From Cycas panzhihuaensis (lineage: Eukaryota; Cycadophyta), in assembly GCA_023213395.1 (NCBI GenBank), contig CM041465.1:83149741-83213740 (forward strand): a stretch of DNA of 64,000 bases. The letters are read 5' to 3'. Within the stretch, counting starts at the first letter, position 1. Every line of letters begins with the position of its first letter. Position numbers and translations under genes: made by a program. This document shows positions 1 through 12,464 of this stretch, piece by piece. Under the pieces are notes generated by a model. It did not search any database. It was not told the DNA's origin and saw nothing but the letters and a program-made list of their open reading frames with translations.

Positions 1-337
1 GAGCAAAAATAGGGCTCGAGTGGTGTGGCAAGTTGACCAAACGATAATGAGTCATCACACGGGTTTAGGTGGCGCAAACCTAGTGGATCCTGGAGCGAGG
101 AAGGCAGATGCGGGAAGTAATACGGTCACCAAGGTGCCACACTCGCTGGGAATGTGCCCCCGCTATAGTCGTCATAGGCTAAAATAAGTGTGGACGACTA
201 CAAGGTCGCCCACAAAGTCATACACATGCAGATATGCAAGCAAACATCCAGTAAAAGAAAGTGATGATAATGCGAGAGACATACCTGCACTTACCTGAGT
301 CGGTGATTCCGTATCCATTCCCGGAAGCTGGGAAACA
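1..337 (-). repeat. Start of a long Gypsy LTR (copy F), cut by window edge
   Basis: Read on the minus strand from 337 downward this begins TGTTTCCCAGCTTCCGGGAA, the same LTR start seen at 37059 (minus), 3208 (minus), 56876 (plus) and, mutated, at 11932 (plus). About 150 bases further in is the family motif AGCCTATGACGACTATAGCG (near 160-180). The LTR leaves the window at base 1. It abuts the internal region of copy E with no purine tract, so it looks like a second copy inserted into E, or a recombination joint, and not E's own 3' LTR. Confidence 0.7.
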
Positions 338-660
338 GATTCCAGAACAGATGCGGGAAACTCTTGAGTTCCTGAAGCCATGGTATGGTAAGCCCAATCG
401 GACGGGTAACCTTTCATTGTCGAATCGGGATCCGACGACAGAAGGGAACAAGGCGATGGGGCTTCTAACAACGGCGGTAGACCTCACAAGTGACGTGAGA
501 AACGTCGCATGCAACGCCTTTGCAAACGTTGTTAGGAGAAAGTAAAGGGAGTATGAAATGAATGCGTTGGGAGCTGCCCAACTGAAGAACAGAATGAGAA
601 GGCTACCTAAAGGCAAGAACACCAATGAAAGGGGAAGCGTTACTAGTTCCTTTACTGGCA
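338..660 (-). pseudogene. Internal leader and first gag-like codons of Gypsy copy E
   Basis: This sits on the minus strand directly after the primer-binding site of copy E. It encodes a stretch with the pattern SDPDSxMxGxxSDWAYH, which recurs after the PBS of copy A (about 15276-15330) and, damaged, in copy C (about 60400-60450). The conserved pattern in three copies argues for a real N-terminal coding region of this family. Only about 320 bases remain before copy F begins. No start codon can be assigned and the product is unknown, so it is a remnant. Confidence 0.6.
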
Positions 661-679
661 GTCCCCAGTATGGTCGCGA
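661..679 (-). other. Primer-binding site of Gypsy copy E
   Basis: On the minus strand it reads TCGCGACCATACTGGGGAC, one base after the LTR end at 681. Copies A (15039) and C (60166, TGGCGACCATACAGGGGACC) have the same site at the same place. The form TGGCGAC...GGGGAC resembles the tRNA-Arg type PBS known from Tat/Ogre Gypsy elements; that lineage call is inference. Confidence 0.65.
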
Positions 680-680
680 G

Positions 681-3208
681 TGAAACGCTTGCTACGGTGT
701 GGTGTCTCTACGTCTAGCAAAATGGCATGAAATGTGTAGAACTAATTAAACTAGGCAACAAGGACTTCACCTCGCAGGGCGTCCGTGTGTTGGAGCATAG
801 ATTCAGGACTGTAGAGGTGCCTGGTTGCTTCCAGGTAGCCGTGCAAAGCGAGGCCTTCCTACCCCTCGGATGGCCAGGAAGAGGAGAAAGCACCTAGCGC
901 GTTATGTCTTCTCAAGGTAATGAGAAGGCAACGAAACGGAAAGGCAAGCAAACTAGCGTATAGGTGCAGGCAAAAAAAAAGGGGGGTACAACGAGGGTAG
1001 CTCGAACACAATGTAAATAATCTGACTATGCTAAGCTAACCGATGTAGGAAATAATGCAAAATAAACATACATTCCTTTTCCTTTTTTAATTCTTTATAC
1101 GTTCCTAACTATACAAGCAGATGTATAAAAGATAACGGTGTAAAAGAGATATGTAGGGAATAAGAAGAGTACCTGGATCTGGTGCCCAAGTGGAGTGTTG
1201 CTCGTCCCTTTAGTTCCCGCTCCTTTCTACTCTACTCGTTGTGCATGCGATGCCGGTCAGCGATAGTTGTCGTAAGCAATCGAAGAGGGGCTAACTTACC
1301 TCCCCTTAAACATGCAAAAGCAAAAAAAACGGAAAATAAGCAAAAGCATGAAATAATAAGGAATGCACCAAACATAGAACTAACTTGCAATGGGTTTCGT
1401 TCCACGCGCAGCTCCACTAACGCGAGATCCTACAAGCAAGTTAAGAGAGTACCTCCCTCTCGGAAGAGGGGCCACAAAATACACCGAAGATACGTACTAA
1501 AATCAAATAGAACTACATAAATCTACACTAAGCATCAATATGTAGCAAAGTAAAATAACAACATGCAATAAAAACTCCCGCCACTGTATACCATAAGCAC
1601 ACCCAAAAAAGGAAAAGAGTATAGCCTCGGAATGGCTAACTCACCCACAAAGGATCTCCACGGAACTCAGAAAAGAGAAATGGGCTGACAACAAGGTCAT
1701 GGGACAACAAATAGTAACAAAGAAGGGAGCAATGGAAAGGTTTGGGGCTTAGGCAGGGCCCAATATCGACAGATGGAATTTCTAGGACCAGTGTGACAAC
1801 AGGTTGCCAACGCTGGTTTTAACACCGAAACTAGATTCCCCAAACTCCCTTAACCCGATTCATAAGAAGGTACTAAAGACAAAGGGAAAGAGGATAAGGG
1901 GCGAAACCCTTGGGGAGAAGGGCAGCAAGGGGGACGGAACCCCGCCTACCTCCCTCAAATCCTCTTTACGTTGTCCCTTTGCAACAGCCAACTAAGAAAG
2001 GGTTGAGAGGGATGATTTGGAAAAAATAGTAATGCCTCAAAAGAAAAAGGAAATGGTGCTAATCAAGTGCAAAAACATAAAGCTACACAAACTAGAATTT
2101 TATTCATCAAAACATAAAAGAACCAAGAACAACACAAATTGTAAGTAAGAGTAGAGAATACCTTATTGGGGGAAGAACCAAACATAAGTTTACTGTTAGG
2201 AAACAGCAGGAATAACCAGTATATGATGAATAATAGTGGCAGGTTTTTGCAAGAGTGAAGTGTGGAAATATCTTTGTAAGCTTGGAACCTTGGTAGTTGG
2301 TCCTTTTGAGGAGCTTTTGATAGAAATCTTTCTTGAAACCTTGATCACTTGTAAGAATATGGAGAATCTACTGTTGAGAGCTGTGAGGCAGCAATGGTCC
2401 CTGCAAATCCAGCTTGTAGCAGTGTCCTCTTCCTTGTGGCAGGTTTTTGTGAATGTAGTGTATGTCTTTCTATGTAATTTGAGTAGAAAGTTAGAAAAAT
2501 GGGCAAAAGATCCTAAAATGAGGAGGAAAATCCCCATTTATCCCCTGTTCACTGCAGGTGAATGTTGGGGATGTCAGGGTGATGCAAATTTATAGGAGCC
2601 ACGTGGTAGTTCTGCGAAAAAAGTAGAAACTGTCACATGGTTTTCTTTTTTGAAATTCAAACAGTCATACCGCGACAAACCTGGCAGATCTGGCGGCATC
2701 AAGAATGCCAGATTGCATCGACAAACAGAAAAAGATAAAATTAGCAGAAATAAAAGTTTTAGAATTATTATTAAGAGCAAACTGAGCCCGAAACTGCTAG
2801 GGGAATACTCAAATGATGAGCAAGTAGCCAAAACAGTAAAGTGAGTCTCAACCAAGGGATTAACCAGAATTAGAGGAGACTGCAACATGAGCCAAATGTC
2901 GCAAAAGGGGCAGACACGACTGACTAAAATATCCTGAGAGGATCAAGGAGACGATGTGGGTGGTTGTGCGCCATATGGGGTGCAGCATTCACTGAGGAAT
3001 GCCCCCATTGTGAGTCGTCATAGGCTGATGGTGTGTCGTAAGCACATGCAATATGATCAGGCAGAGAAACAATGCATGTAGGTAGGCATATGTCAAGCAG
3101 TCTATGCTAAATAATCTTAATCAAGCATGGGCAGGAAAAAGTGAGAACGTATACCTGAACATACCTGGGTCGATGTGTCTCGAGTCCATTCCTAGTAGCT
3201 GGAAAACA
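681..3208 (-). repeat. 5' LTR of Gypsy copy E, 2.5 kb
   Basis: On the minus strand it starts TGTTTTCCAGCT at 3208 and ends GCGTTTCA at 681, followed after one base by the PBS. It shares the AGCCTATGACGACT motif (near 3020-3035), a promoter-proximal block (about 2590-2720) and the terminal block with a GGCCATCC motif (near 870) found in copies A, C and D. A TATA-like GATAAATG lies at 2535-2542 on the minus strand. It is shorter than the A (3,106) and C (3,289) LTRs, so internal deletions are likely. Confidence 0.75.
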
Positions 3209-3420
3209 CCCTCTTTAATTTTTTCTTAGATAAATTTCATTTAAGATTTAGATTTCCTCATATATATAATTTATACCTTGGTAGTTTTTCCATGGCGTTG
3301 TTTTATAAAAAGAGAAAGATTGAATAAGGAGGAAACACATATGTATTTATCATTAAGTAGAAGAGTCTCTCATGCAAATAAGCTAGGTAAGAGTCCCTTT
3401 ATCTTGTTTATTTTATTTCA
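3209..3420. other. Flank between Gypsy copy E and Copia 1
   Basis: About 210 bases of AT-rich sequence. It is outside the E LTR and outside the proposed 3' LTR of Copia 1. No gene or repeat recognised. Confidence 0.4.
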
Positions 3421-3869
3421 TGTTATTAGAGTGCTTACCAAATTACATCAATTGAATAAATAAAAAATATGAAATACAAATATGGATTAGAGCAATCACA
3501 TAGAGAGAAAATTCATACACATATACACTAGATTATATAGGTGGAAAATCCTTTAGGATAGATAAACCACCTTGAAAAATAGTAATAATAATATTATCAA
3601 AATATATGGTAATACAATAATCCAATCTCTAATCTCTCTATCTTCTCTCACACATGAGAGGATAATACATGTATCCATAAGATGAATAATGACCTCCAAT
3701 GGATTTATAATTAGTTGATTTATTAATTTAAATAATTGACTTTATGATAACATTAATACATTATATAACACTTAATATAATGATATAATATTTAATAAAA
3801 CATCTAACTTTATAACATAACATTATTTTAGAATAAAATATATTCTAAATAATATTATATATTCTAACA
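3421..3869 (-). repeat. 3' LTR of Copia 1
   Basis: On the minus strand it begins TGTTAGAATATA at 3869, directly after a polypurine tract (AAAGGGG, plus positions 3872-3878). It ends CTCTAATAACA at 3421, giving TGTTA/TAACA terminal inverted repeats and a length of 449 bases. No second copy is visible, so the left boundary rests on the terminal repeat alone. Confidence 0.5.
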
Positions 3870-4009
3870 TACCCCTTTAATGCTATCTTGGGGAATGTAT
3901 AAACTTAAAGAAGACATTAAGATGTCAGTCTAGAGAGTTGAATAAGCCTTAAGCATGTTGATCTCCCTTTGATGGAGGTTTCTTCAACTTTGAGTAATTA
4001 TTATAATTT

Positions 4010-7000
4010 TACAAACTTAACTTCTATAATAGATTTGATTAGTATATCTTCAACCTATAAATCTATAGGATAATATGATAAGTGAATAAAACCATCATTG
4101 ACTGGATTACAAATAAAGTGGTAATAAAGCTTAATGTGCTTAGTCCTAGAATGTGAAATGGGGTTAGTAATAATAAACTTTGATTATCAACATTAATCTA
4201 AATAGAAAAATTTAAAGATAAATCAATTTCATTTATTAAAAATTTATTCCATAAATATTCTTTACTAGCTTTAACAAGAGCATGATATTTGACCTCAATT
4301 ATTAAAAGAGAAAATTATTACAATTTTTTTTCTTCATCCAAGTGATTAGAGTAGAGCAAAGAAAAAGAATATACCCAATAATTGATTTTCTTTCATCAAT
4401 TTCTCCAACCTAATTAAAATTAGTAAAACTAATTAGCTAAAGATAAAGGTTAGTATGAGTATAGGTAAGGCCAAAGTAAATTATACCGTATAGGTATTAT
4501 AAAATTCTTTTGGTTACTGTTTAATGGGAGTCATGTGGTTTTTACATGTATCTAGAACATAGAGCAGTTTATAAGATATGTAATGATGGGTATGGGTTAC
4601 ATAGATTAAACTTCCAACTAACTATTAATAAAAAGTTAGATCAACTAAAAAAGATTCATAAATAATGATAAGTTCAACTTCATACTATAAAGCAGTTGAG
4701 GTTGGTTTACATGTTTCCATATTAAATCTTTTTAGTATATCTAAAATATATCTTGATTAGGATATAGAAATTCTTGTTTTAATTTAATAGACTTGAAGAC
4801 CAAGGAAATAATGAAGTAGTCCCAAGTTAATCATTTTAAATTTCTTTATTAAGTTAGACTTTAGATTTAATATCGCAATAGGTAATAAAACAATAATGAT
4901 AATATCATCAACATATAAAATTAGAAAATTAATATAACTATTTTCTCTTTTAAAATATAAGTTAGGATCACAGATACATTTATTAAAATCATTATGAAGA
5001 AGATATTAATCAATTTTATTATACCAAGTCATAGGGGCTTGTTTAAGGCCATATAAAGATTTTTTAAGCTTGTATGCTAAGTTAGAATTAATGACAAAAC
5101 TAAGTGGTTGAGTCATATAAATTTCTTCTACTAGTTTACCATTTAAAAAGACATTCTTTGCATCGACTTGATGGACTTCTTGATTGAATTTAACTACTAA
5201 AGAGATAATGATCTTAATAGTATTCATTTTAGTAATAGGATCAAAAGTTTTATTTTAGTTAATCTCATCTACTTGGAAATAAACTTTTTCAACTAAATAA
5301 ATTTTATACTTTTTGAGTGCATATTCTAAATTATATTTAGTGTAATAAACCCACTTACAATAAATTAAGTTCTTTTCAAGTGGAAGAGGAACTAAATCCC
5401 AAGTACAATTTTTAATTAGAGCATCACATTCAACATTCATTATTTTTTATCAAATTAAATTTTTGTTGGCCTTTTTAAGTGCTTGTGGGTTAGACTGAGA
5501 TATAGCTTTGGCCATAAGGGCAAAGTTAGCTTGCAGTTACTAAGATCTATTTTTATGGTATTTAGTAAATCACCAATATTAGATCTAGTAGAAAAAATAA
5601 CTTTTTAAACCTTTTAAACTTCTTTTGAGCTTAATAGCTAGATGTACTAGGTTGAGAATTATCAAAAGTTTTACTAGGATTAGATAGAGTCTAAATTTAA
5701 ACTTATTTTTCTAGGTTAACCATTGACTCTTTATCACAGTCAATATTAACCTTATTAGATATAGAAGTATTAAATATAATATAATCAATAAGTAAAGGAA
5801 CTTGAACATAATTAGAATTAGATAAAGAACCTTCTTCATCAAATTTAACATCATATCTGATAGTGACATTATGTGTAATGGTATCAAAAATCCTATAAGC
5901 TTACTTTCTTTACTATAACCAATGAAGATGTACCTAAATGTATTAGGGTCAAGTTTTTGTCTCTTTTCTTTTGGAATGTGCACATAAGAAACACTTCCAA
6001 AGACTCTAAAATATTTGAAAGAAGGTTTCTTTAGGAGTAACATTACTAACTACTTTAGTAAGTAACCTGTTAAGAAGATAATTTGATCAACTTATAAATT
6101 TTGCCCAAAGTTTTAGGTTTAATTATTTTGAGTGTAACATACGTCGAGCTAATTCTACTAAGGTTTGACTTTTCTTTCTTTCTACTACCCTATTTTGCTA
6201 TGGTGTGTAGGCAATAAAGTGTTAAAATATGATGCCATTCTTTTTAGAAAATTAAATAAACTCACTACTAAGGTATTCTTTGGCATTATCACTCCTAAGA
6301 ACTTATATTTTAAAATTAGACAAATTTTAAATTAAGACTTTAAATTCAATGAACCTATAAAATACTTCACTATATTATTTGATGATATAAATCCAATATT
6401 TTCTTGAGAAGTCATCAATAAAAGTGATAAAGCACCTACTTTCAGAGTAAGAATGGATTTAAAAAGTCCATAAATATCAAAATGTACTAGTTGAAGAGGT
6501 TATTTGTCCCTAAATATTATTTTGACTATAAAAGAGTCCATGTGTTATTTGCCTAAAACATAGGCTTCATAAACACCACAGATAATGGACAAAGTGGGTA
6601 AGCCATGAACCATATCATGTGAGTTGAAAATACAAAACATGCCATACTAATAATGTCTAAAGCATGCATGCCACAATTGATTGACTAGGTTAGATTGAGC
6701 TATAAAGGAGGAAAATGATGTCTTTTTAGCTAAATTATTTAGATTTAAAGGATTATAAAGACCAATTTTATTGTTCACTAATCCAGAAGTGATTGCTTTA
6801 AATTTTTAGATTATTGTTTCATTATAAAATTATCTTCCCAAAATTCTAGTACAAGATCCTTTTTATAGATATGATATATGGATAATGAATTTGGTAATAA
6901 ACCTAGAACACAAAATACATTATTAATAGAGTTAGTTTTAAGAGGAATATTACCAGTTCCTATGACTTTGAGTTGATAACCACTTCTAAAAGATATATTT

Positions 7001-7075
7001 TCACCTAAATTAACTTCAAGTTCATATGAGGAAAAGTAATCTTGATGTCCAATCAGTTAGAATATTAATGTTCTA
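4010..7075 (-). pseudogene. Decayed Copia pol (protease end, integrase, RT, RNase H)
   Basis: Minus-strand translation gives recognisable Copia blocks in order. About 7070-6700 is the tail of the protease and GAG-pre-integrase region. About 6600-6060 is integrase, with degenerate remains of the HTDICGP, DDFSR and TPQQNG-type motifs. The region 6043-5711 holds the post-integrase block FRVFGSVSYVHIPKEKRQKL. RVT_2 reverse transcriptase is at 5440-5006, with CTWDLVPLP, WVYYTKYN, VHQVDAKNVFLNG and LKKSLYGLKQAP. RNase H remains are at 4310-4190 (YHALVKASKEYLW) and 4150-4010 (KHIKLYYHF, VEDILIKS). Many stops and several frameshifts are present. Function when alive: reverse transcription and integration of the element. 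No YVDD box was seen intact. Confidence 0.75.
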
Positions 7076-7085
7076 TCCTCTATTT

Positions 7086-7594
7086 TACTTTGAGGGTCTC
7101 TTATGTAAAATTAAAAGTTATGTCATGACCCCTCTTCTATTTAAAAGTAACACTTTGCATACATGTACTAGACCTCTATTATAAATTGGATGTACTTATA
7201 TGAGAGAAAGACTCTTATTGAACAATGAATAAAGATCATTTTCCTTTCATATTCTATCTTTTTTAACACGGTATTAGAGTAGGACTGTTAGGGCATAAAG
7301 CATTCTTTTTTTTCTTAGAAGGAGGAGGAAATTGATTAAGAAGGAGATTGAAGGTTAAGACAAAGTTTTTTCAAAAGGAGAATAATACCAAAAGAGGCAT
7401 TCTACGGAACTCCTATATAGATTTGTATGGTCTTGTACATTCAAAATTCAAAGTACCCATATCACAACCAAATTTTACTATTAAGGATATTTTGATGAGT
7501 AGAGTTTACTATCCCAAAGATTCAATTACAAATTTGGCCTCTTTAAGTAAGAAATCGTAGAAAATCAAGGGCACAGGGTTGAGACTTCCTCTAT

Positions 7595-7633
<39 letters not shown>

Positions 7634-9167
7634 GCTTGAAATTGGTCTTAAAATCTTCCTTAAAACATAAGCTTTCTATCAAATATAATTTTGTAAAAAG
7701 ATTTTAAGAATTTTTTAAGTAATGAGCAAAAATACTTTTTAAAGCCTAGTTGCCTCTCTATCTTTTAGGCTACTTTTATTGGTTGTAATACTCAATTACA
7801 TTATTATTCCAATTCATACTCTCTCTATATTTATTTGTATTTTATATTTGAGGATGTGAGCCACATAGAGATGTGTGCCACCTCTAAACTGACTAATGAG
7901 GGTTCTCTCATAAGCGGTGAGTTGTACTATAAACATATACATCATTCTTCATTCTAATTTGAGGTTTGACCATTCCTCCATATCTTGTGTTAACTTGTAT
8001 ATACTTCATTGTTTTATCATTCACTCACTACATAATTTCATCTTTTGTATTCATAACATATTATCCATAGCATATTATTGTTAGAGATAAAATCCTAGTC
8101 ATACAAGTACAAATAAATTTGAAAATCTAGGTGTATTGGTGTGGTATGATCCCCAACTCCTAGACTTAAAGTATTTGCTTCTATCGAGTGTGTGCCTCTA
8201 TTGCATTAGTACATAGACTATTATATTGAATGATCTCCCTTAGAGATACTACCAGCAGTGTGATAAATTTCACCTACTATTAGATTTTGATGGAGGGAAA
8301 AAAAAAGCTATAAAAGAAGAATGAAGTAGATGTCGAAAGAATCAGAAGCCCCTTGTCGCATATTGTTTACTGTTGTGTCTCTCCCTAGACCTATAACGGA
8401 GACTTAATAATGGTAGCCGCATGAGGAATTTCACTCATAGATAAAGGAAAACAAAAATAGTGACCAAACCCTAACATTGAGGTGAAAAATACTTTTGATT
8501 AGAAATATTTGATAAAAATATTTTATATTTTTGGCAGATTCTTCTATATTTTAAACATTGGTAGATGTGACTTTTTTATAAAATCAACTTAAATTTTTTT
8601 GTATTTACAAAAAATTAATTAATCAAATTTAATAATATTTTTGGTCTATCTAACTCCCTAGTTCATTAACCCCTGGTCACATGGCATGCCCATATGACCT
8701 TAGTTAGTTAGTGAAAGGGGCTAATCCCTTGATTTTTTATTTTTATGGAGTCCTTGTCACCTTTTTTGTGATAACTCAAGCTAGGAAGTTCCATGTTCAG
8801 TCTCGTTAGTTGCATTAGATTCGTAATTAAGAGAGCTTTAATTTGGTAGGGCACTTGACAGTATTTGGAGCTAATTTGATGCAAAAAATTTAGTACCAAG
8901 TCTTTTTTTTTTTTTTTCTTTAACTTCACTTTTTTAGCATTTTTAGTCACATATATTGAATTTTTAAGGTTCCATGTCATTTGATATACACTTCATTAAT
9001 ATGATGTACCCTAAATCGGGGGGATAACACGTGTAAATGCTTATTTTAGGCTCTAAAGTATTAAAACTTGTAGCAATGACCCTTTATTACATTGTAAATA
9101 TTTGTATACATGTGTATTATGTACTTTAAGTGACCCCTCATTGTAATTTTATCATATTATATAGTTA
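7086..9167. other. AT-rich stretch, no gene recognised
   Basis: No convincing coding region on either strand. A possible tiny LTR-like unit at 7121-7268 starts TGTCATG and ends TAACA. It is followed by CGGTATTAGAG, a degenerate match to the Copia primer site TGGTATCAGAGC. No partner copy was found, so it is not annotated separately. A (TC)n microsatellite lies at 7599-7631. The rest is low-complexity AT-rich DNA. Confidence 0.5.
7599..7631. repeat. (TC)n microsatellite
   Basis: Uninterrupted CT dinucleotides for about 33 bases. Confidence 0.9.
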
Positions 9168-9449
9168 TGTCATGTCTGCCACCTTTGCTTATATGTTGAC
9201 CAATTATATTAATATATAAAATACTCATTGCAAGCTTATAAATTAAGCACCACTCATCTCATTTGTACATTAGAAATTAATTAATGTGGAAGCTCTACCA
9301 GAATAGAGCTGCACGGTGTAACAAATTCACCTATAGCCATTTGTTTATTGCATTTGCTCATTTGTGTTCTATTGCTTGATATTTTATTTGCATTATTAAG
9401 TTTTATTATTGAATGCACATAGATATTAGATCCTAATGATAATTTGACA
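9168..9449 (+). repeat. Probable 5' LTR of Copia 2
   Basis: The right end (AATTTGACA at 9449) is fixed by the primer site that follows at once. The left end is proposed at TGTCATG (9168), giving TGTCA/TGACA inverted ends and 282 bases, close to the 297-bp LTR of the layer-3 Copia. A TATA-like ATATATAAAAT lies near 9215. No partner LTR remains, so the start is uncertain. Confidence 0.4.
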
Positions 9450-9462
9450 TGGTATCAAAGCC
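9450..9462 (+). other. Primer-binding site of Copia 2
   Basis: TGGTATCAAAGCC matches the Copia initiator-tRNA-Met primer site TGGTATCAGAGCC with one change. It lies directly after the LTR end. Confidence 0.65.
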
Positions 9463-11408
9463 ATTATGTGCTTTCTTTGCTAATTTCTAAGAAATGTGTG
9501 AGAAATAAAGGTCTATTTATCAATAATAGCACCCCATTCACACAAATTTTAGAGTTCTTTCACAATATTGGGTAGCTATCAGTCAATCTAAAGCTATTGT
9601 AGATTATTCTCAACCTATATCAACTTGTATTTAGAGTGCAGTAGGCCCGTAGTAATCCTCATAACTCACATTTTTATTATTGGCCAAAACGGCTCTGTTT
9701 GGCCCCCATTTTAACCTTAATTTGTTCATGTGCTCAAACTTGCTCCCAAGCAAAGTTCTAATGAGTCTAGTGGTCCTCTGCAGTCACTTTACTACTATTC
9801 CAGACAACACAAAGAAGATTTCTAGGAGACTTAGGCAGATTTATGTCTAGCTCTTCTATGCCTCCTATGTCCCATTTGATCTCCATATGGTCTTGTTAAG
9901 CATAAATTTACTTTATGATAGATTGATCCATCTCTTGCATCACCTTTTGTAGACCTATAAATGAAGAGTAATCAGAAACAATTGTATTTAGGTGAAATTC
10001 AACTCGCCATAGGTCGCCTAAGTCACGCAAACTCTGTGAACTTACATGTGGCTCTTAACACAACTTAATTTTTTATTTGTAATCTTTATTTTTTAACAGA
10101 GTTTAAATTTAATCAAGTGTGATTTAATTTGAGATTGAAATCTGCAACCAAGAGCTAATTTTATGGTCATATTAGGTGCCATATGACTGTATGCTATTTG
10201 AAAAAAGGTAGACTTCAAATAATTAAAAGCTCTTTTTAATTATTTTTGCATCTTCAAAAAATTTAGGTGAGATTAAAATCTAATTTTAAATTTGCAACCC
10301 CTCTAGCCTTAATAGGTGCTCATATGGTGACCTATTGAGACCAAGAGTTAGTCAATCAAGGGGGCTTAAGCCCTATCCTCATCATTTTTTAGCTCAAAAG
10401 GGGTACCTATCATTGTTTTCATCATAACGTTTCAACAAAGAGTCAAATTTAGGTATTATCTAAACCATTAGAAAGATAATTTAGGGGGCTATAGTTTGAA
10501 GTCATTTTAAGTCTAATTTGAGTCTATTTTATAGGAGTTCCAAGCTACTCAATTTGACCTTCTTATTTGAGTAATCTTAAGTCTTGTCTCATCAATTAAA
10601 GACCTATTTTCTACTTTGCATAACATTTTCTAATGTTATATATTATTGGTATCTATTAGTAGGTTGTTCTAATATTTTTTTTTGAGCTAACAAGTGCTTT
10701 TGTTTTGGTTATTGTAGGTGGTATTCTTAAAAGATTGAGGTGGATCTTCTTAGAGCAAGTCCATCAAAGAGATCTCTAAATCATATATTTCTTTTCAATT
10801 TTTCACATTTCCTTTCATTTGTTAGCTTCATTTATTAAAAAGAACCTTGTTTATAAGTAAGAACATATTAAAATCTATCTTTAACTTGAAAGATTAATAA
10901 AGATAATCTTAAATCTATAAGCAAACTATACCAACCTTGTAAGGGGAATGGTTAGGACCCTTGAAGTTACCACTCTATATACATCTTTGGTATTTCTATA
11001 ATTTGCTGAGAAAACCATTAGTTATAAGGTGTATTAAGTGGTAGACTAAGGTGATAAACTTTCCTTTGGTGTTTGGAGACCAGGCTAGACTCGGAGGGGG
11101 TGAGTGCCTTGGTTATAGTTTACAACTAGATCTATTGTTAGGCATAAGTCTAACGTAGGTGAATCAACAAATTAGGGGGGTCTTTGACATTCTTAGCAAC
11201 CTACTACAGAGGTATATAGAGCCTTGAGCTCACATATCAGTATATAGGGTCCTTGGTCTACCACTTGTGGGTAGGTGCCACTAGATAGGATAACAACTAG
11301 GAGCTTCCTTAAAGACCTATAAACTTAGAATTCTACAATAGTAGCCCCTTAAGTAGATAGTACACAAGCACTTAAAACTCAAAACTCAAAACTAAAAGAC
11401 ACTTAAAA
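9463..11408 (+). other. Long untranslated leader of Copia 2
   Basis: About 1.95 kb between primer site and gag with no recognisable coding. The layer-3 Copia has a leader of nearly the same length (16029-17982), so a long leader seems to be a trait of this Copia type. Nothing else recognised. Confidence 0.45.
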
Positions 11409-11926
11409 ATGGAAAACCAAATGGTTCTATTAAACATAGTTAAACTCAATGGCCTAAACAACTTTATATCTTGGAAGAAATAAGTGAAAAACCTCCTCAT
11501 CATAAATGACTCTTGGAGTTATGTCAATGGTGATATCCCTTTACCTAAACTTACTCAAGATCCTAATGAGTCTAGCATTGTAATTCTACTTAATCCAATT
11601 ACCTTAGCTAACTTCAAAGCTAAGGATAATATAACATTGTCTATCCTCCACTTGATAGTAGAAGATCAAGTAGATTAGAATATAGAAACATCACAAACAT
11701 CTCACAAAGCTTGGACCATCTTATGTGCTTTCTATGAGAGAAACGATGGGTTAAGATCCTTGACTCTTAAAGTATATCTGTTTACTATCCCTTTTACTAG
11801 AAATGTTACTACTCACCTAACTAAAGTCAAGACAATAAGAAATCAATTAATAATCCTTGGGGAAACTCCATCAGATAATGACTTGGTATCTAACATTCTT
11901 AATATTCTCTCTATTGAATATAATAG
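11409..11926 (+). pseudogene. Copia 2 gag, N-terminal half
   Basis: One frame runs from ATG at 11409 to the Gypsy insertion. It begins MENQMVLLNIVKLNGLNNF, then SWKK, and continues with HKAWTILCAFYE, THLTKVKTIRNQLIILGE and NILNILSIEYNSF. This is the UBN2-type gag layout of plant Copia elements, the structural shell protein. Two in-frame stops are present (TAA near 11481, TAG near 11676); both would be single C-to-T changes from glutamine codons. The frame ends at the insertion point, and the codons resume after 31236. Confidence 0.75.
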
Positions 11927-12464
11927 CTTCATATTTCCTAGCTACCAAGAATGGGTTTTGGCGAGTCGACTCAAGTAAGTGCAGGTATGCTTCTATCTTT
12001 TGCCTTTGTCACTTCTCTAGAAAGGTAAATCGAAGCATCTATTTTTCACTTCATGATTGATTGATATATTTGAGTGATCATCTTGCATCCGTTGCTTAAT
12101 CATATTGCCTGATATTATTCTAGCCTATGACGATCTCAGGACATGGATCCTAATGGAACTCCACATCTCTCCTATGCACTTCCATGTTGTCCCAAGTACC
12201 GACTAGCCTGTGTAATCCGTTCACACCCCCATTACCGCATCCCAGCTACTAGCGCCTCACTAAGTATGATTGGCATCTTTTTATCCATTTGCCAGCTTCT
12301 TAGGAACCCTATCTCTTCGGTGCCCCATCTAGTGTAGGTCATCTCTTCTTTATGACTGTCTCCAACCACCTAGATAGAGGATTAAGCCCTCCTAGGCCTA
12401 GGGTGCCTTCCTTTAGGGCTCCCTATTCCCTCTTCTCTTTTTGTTTTTCATTCTGTCACTGCAC

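Larger units (their letters stand above)
3421..7085 (-). mobile_element. Copia 1, 5'-truncated minus-strand LTR retrotransposon
   Basis: Reading from high to low coordinates the order is protease end, integrase, reverse transcriptase, RNase H, polypurine tract and 3' LTR, which is the Copia order. Homology stops near 7085. No matching 5' LTR or primer site was found beyond it, so the 5' end and gag are missing. All frames are broken. It is the most AT-rich and one of the most decayed elements in the window. Confidence 0.75.

Noticed and set aside
2196-2595. Overlapping frames of over 110 codons on both strands
   Set aside because: Inside LTR copy E; no conservation as protein in copies A, C and D.
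3472-3500. TGGATTAGAGCAATC as a + strand Copia primer site
   Set aside because: It falls inside the proposed 3' LTR of minus-strand Copia 1, and no + strand element follows.
7121-7268. Possible short LTR of a TRIM-like element, TGTCATG...TAACA followed by GGTATTAGAG
   Set aside because: No second LTR copy and the primer site is degenerate; left only as a note.
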